A stretch of DNA of 13,857 nucleotides from Acidobacteriota bacterium (GTDB lineage: Bacteria; Acidobacteriota; Terriglobia; UBA7540): the NCBI GenBank assembly GCA_021828245.1, contig JAKASC010000034.1, positions 1-13,857 of the forward strand, given 5' to 3'. Positions 12,934 through 13,857 of this stretch are shown piece by piece. The notes beneath the pieces are model-generated. The model was not told where the DNA came from. It did not search any database and saw only the letters and a list, made by a program, of their open reading frames with translations. A program made the translations under genes and the position numbers. Positions within the stretch are counted from its first letter, which is position 1, and each line of letters opens with the position of its first letter.

Positions 12934-13857
12934 TCACCGAGGCGCCGCTTGGTCAGGCTTCGCGTTCGATATGAGAAGCCCGCTCAGGGCCGCGCTGGCC
13001 TGGGCGTTGCCGGGGTCCAATCTTAGCACTGCACGGAGTTCCTGCTCCGCTTTGTCTCTCTGGCCGCGATGAAGATACAAAAGTCCTAGCATCAACCGTG
13101 GCCGCACACTCTGAGGATTGACGGATTCGGCCTGGCGGAAGGCCTGTTCGGCGCCAGGGTAATCATGCTCTTCGACGTTGGCAATTCCCAGCTCGCAGTA
13201 AGCTTGCACATTCGGATGAAGGGCCAGTGAACGGTAGAACATTTTCCGCGCTTGAACCGCCTGTCCCTGCTTCAAGAACAGCTCGCCCAGCGCATTCCAG
13301 ACATGCGGGTCTGTCGGGGCCATGCGGGTTGCCGCTTCCAACTCCTGCTGCGCTTTTGGGAGCAGCCCCATCTCCATATAAGTCCGACCCAACTGAAGGC
13401 GCGCATCGGGGTAATCGGGTTGAGAGCGCAATGCTTTCTGAAAGTATTGCACAGCGCGCGCGTAGTGCTTTTTTCGCCGCATCACCAGTCCCATGTTGTG
13501 CAAGGCGTAAGCATAAGTCGGAGCAAGTTTCAAGGTCTCTTTCCATTGGCGCTCGGCTCCGGCCACATTGCCTTGTTGCCAATAAACGGTTCCCAGATTG
13601 TTGTGAAAAGTATAGGCATCCGGAGAGGATTGAAGCGTCAAGCGATAGAAGGTGAGGTCATTGCGCCAAATAGGGTTGCGGGTGACGATTCGCGCCGTGG
13701 CGGCGACGACAACCAATCCCGCCACGGCTGCCAATGACCAACGCGCCCAGCGGCTTCGGGCAAGCTCCCAGAGCTTCACGGCTCCGGCTCCGACAATCCA
13801 ACAGAAACCTACCGAGGGAAGATAAAGATAGCGCTCGGAAAAAACATTCTCCGGCAT
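12934..13857 (-). CDS. TMTC-like membrane protein with TPR repeats (N-terminus beyond the window)
   Basis: Only the last 307 codons are visible; the frame is open to the right edge, so the ATG at the edge is probably internal. It begins with Glu-Arg-Tyr-Leu-Tyr-Leu-Pro-Ser-Val-Gly-Phe-Cys, a signature of the multi-spanning domain in TMTC/DUF1736-type proteins. Two membrane segments follow (about 12-30 and 41-58), then a Pro-Ile-Trp-Arg-Asn linker. About six 34-residue TPR units follow from residue 82 to 285, each with the Gly-x-x-Tyr / Ala-x-x-x-(Tyr/Phe)-x-x-Ala / Pro pattern, and a short Ala/Pro tail ends it. In TMTC proteins the membrane part resembles GT-C glycosyltransferases (eukaryotic TMTC1-4 are O-mannosyltransferases) and the TPRs face the non-cytoplasmic side to bind partners. 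The function of bacterial versions is mostly untested. It is the first gene of the minus-strand series. Confidence 0.8.
   Translation of the reverse strand: MPENVFSERYLYLPSVGFCWIVGAGAVKLWELARSRWARWSLAAVAGLVVVAATARIVTRNPIWRNDLTFYRLTLQSSPDAYTFHNNLGTVYWQQGNVAGAERQWKETLKLAPTYAYALHNMGLVMRRKKHYARAVQYFQKALRSQPDYPDARLQLGRTYMEMGLLPKAQQELEAATRMAPTDPHVWNALGELFLKQGQAVQARKMFYRSLALHPNVQAYCELGIANVEEHDYPGAEQAFRQAESVNPQSVRPRLMLGLLYLHRGQRDKAEQELRAVLRLDPGNAQASAALSGLLISNAKPDQAAPR

Overview
The window is a gene-dense, GC-rich bacterial chromosome segment with twelve reasonably supported protein genes (two cut by the window edges), one tRNA and a cluster of dispersed repeats. Several features recall Acidobacteriota, with Verrucomicrobiota as an alternative: a Tat-exported Gfo/Idh/MocA oxidoreductase, a galactonate-dehydratase-like enolase next to an SDR, a TMTC-like membrane/TPR protein, a CYCWC-motif protein and structured GC-rich intergenic repeats. 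No phylogenetic marker is present, so this placement is an inference.

Region 1 (1-2427, + strand) looks like a carbohydrate module. It holds the C-terminal end of a concanavalin-A/galactocerebrosidase-like protein, then an SDR dehydrogenase and a D-galactonate-dehydratase-like enolase-superfamily enzyme separated by 4 nt and probably translationally coupled.

Region 2 (2428-4501) is the odd part. Three copies of a ~230-bp element and one 98-bp half copy surround a single gene. The element has near-perfect 16-bp terminal inverted repeats and a 29-bp internal palindrome. The gene is a remote uracil-DNA-glycosylase-superfamily protein with a cysteine layout suggestive of an Fe-S cluster. A short remnant matching the C-terminus of a SpoIIE/PP2C-type phosphatase abuts one copy. 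No transposase is visible.

Region 3 (4502-6425, - strand) holds an unrecognised 159-aa protein, a membrane-anchored CYCWC-motif protein and a small secreted beta-rich protein. A gene-free stretch between the last two carries consecutive hairpins.

Region 4 (6658-8862, + strand) holds the Tat-signal Gfo/Idh/MocA oxidoreductase, divergent from the small secreted protein, and a phosphinothricin-acetyltransferase-like GNAT enzyme.

Region 5 (8935-13857, - strand) reads, in transcription order, TMTC-like TPR protein (cut by the edge), tRNA-Lys(UUU), amidase-signature hydrolase, cytochrome P450 and LOG-family protein. The last three are close enough to share a transcript, but no common pathway is evident.
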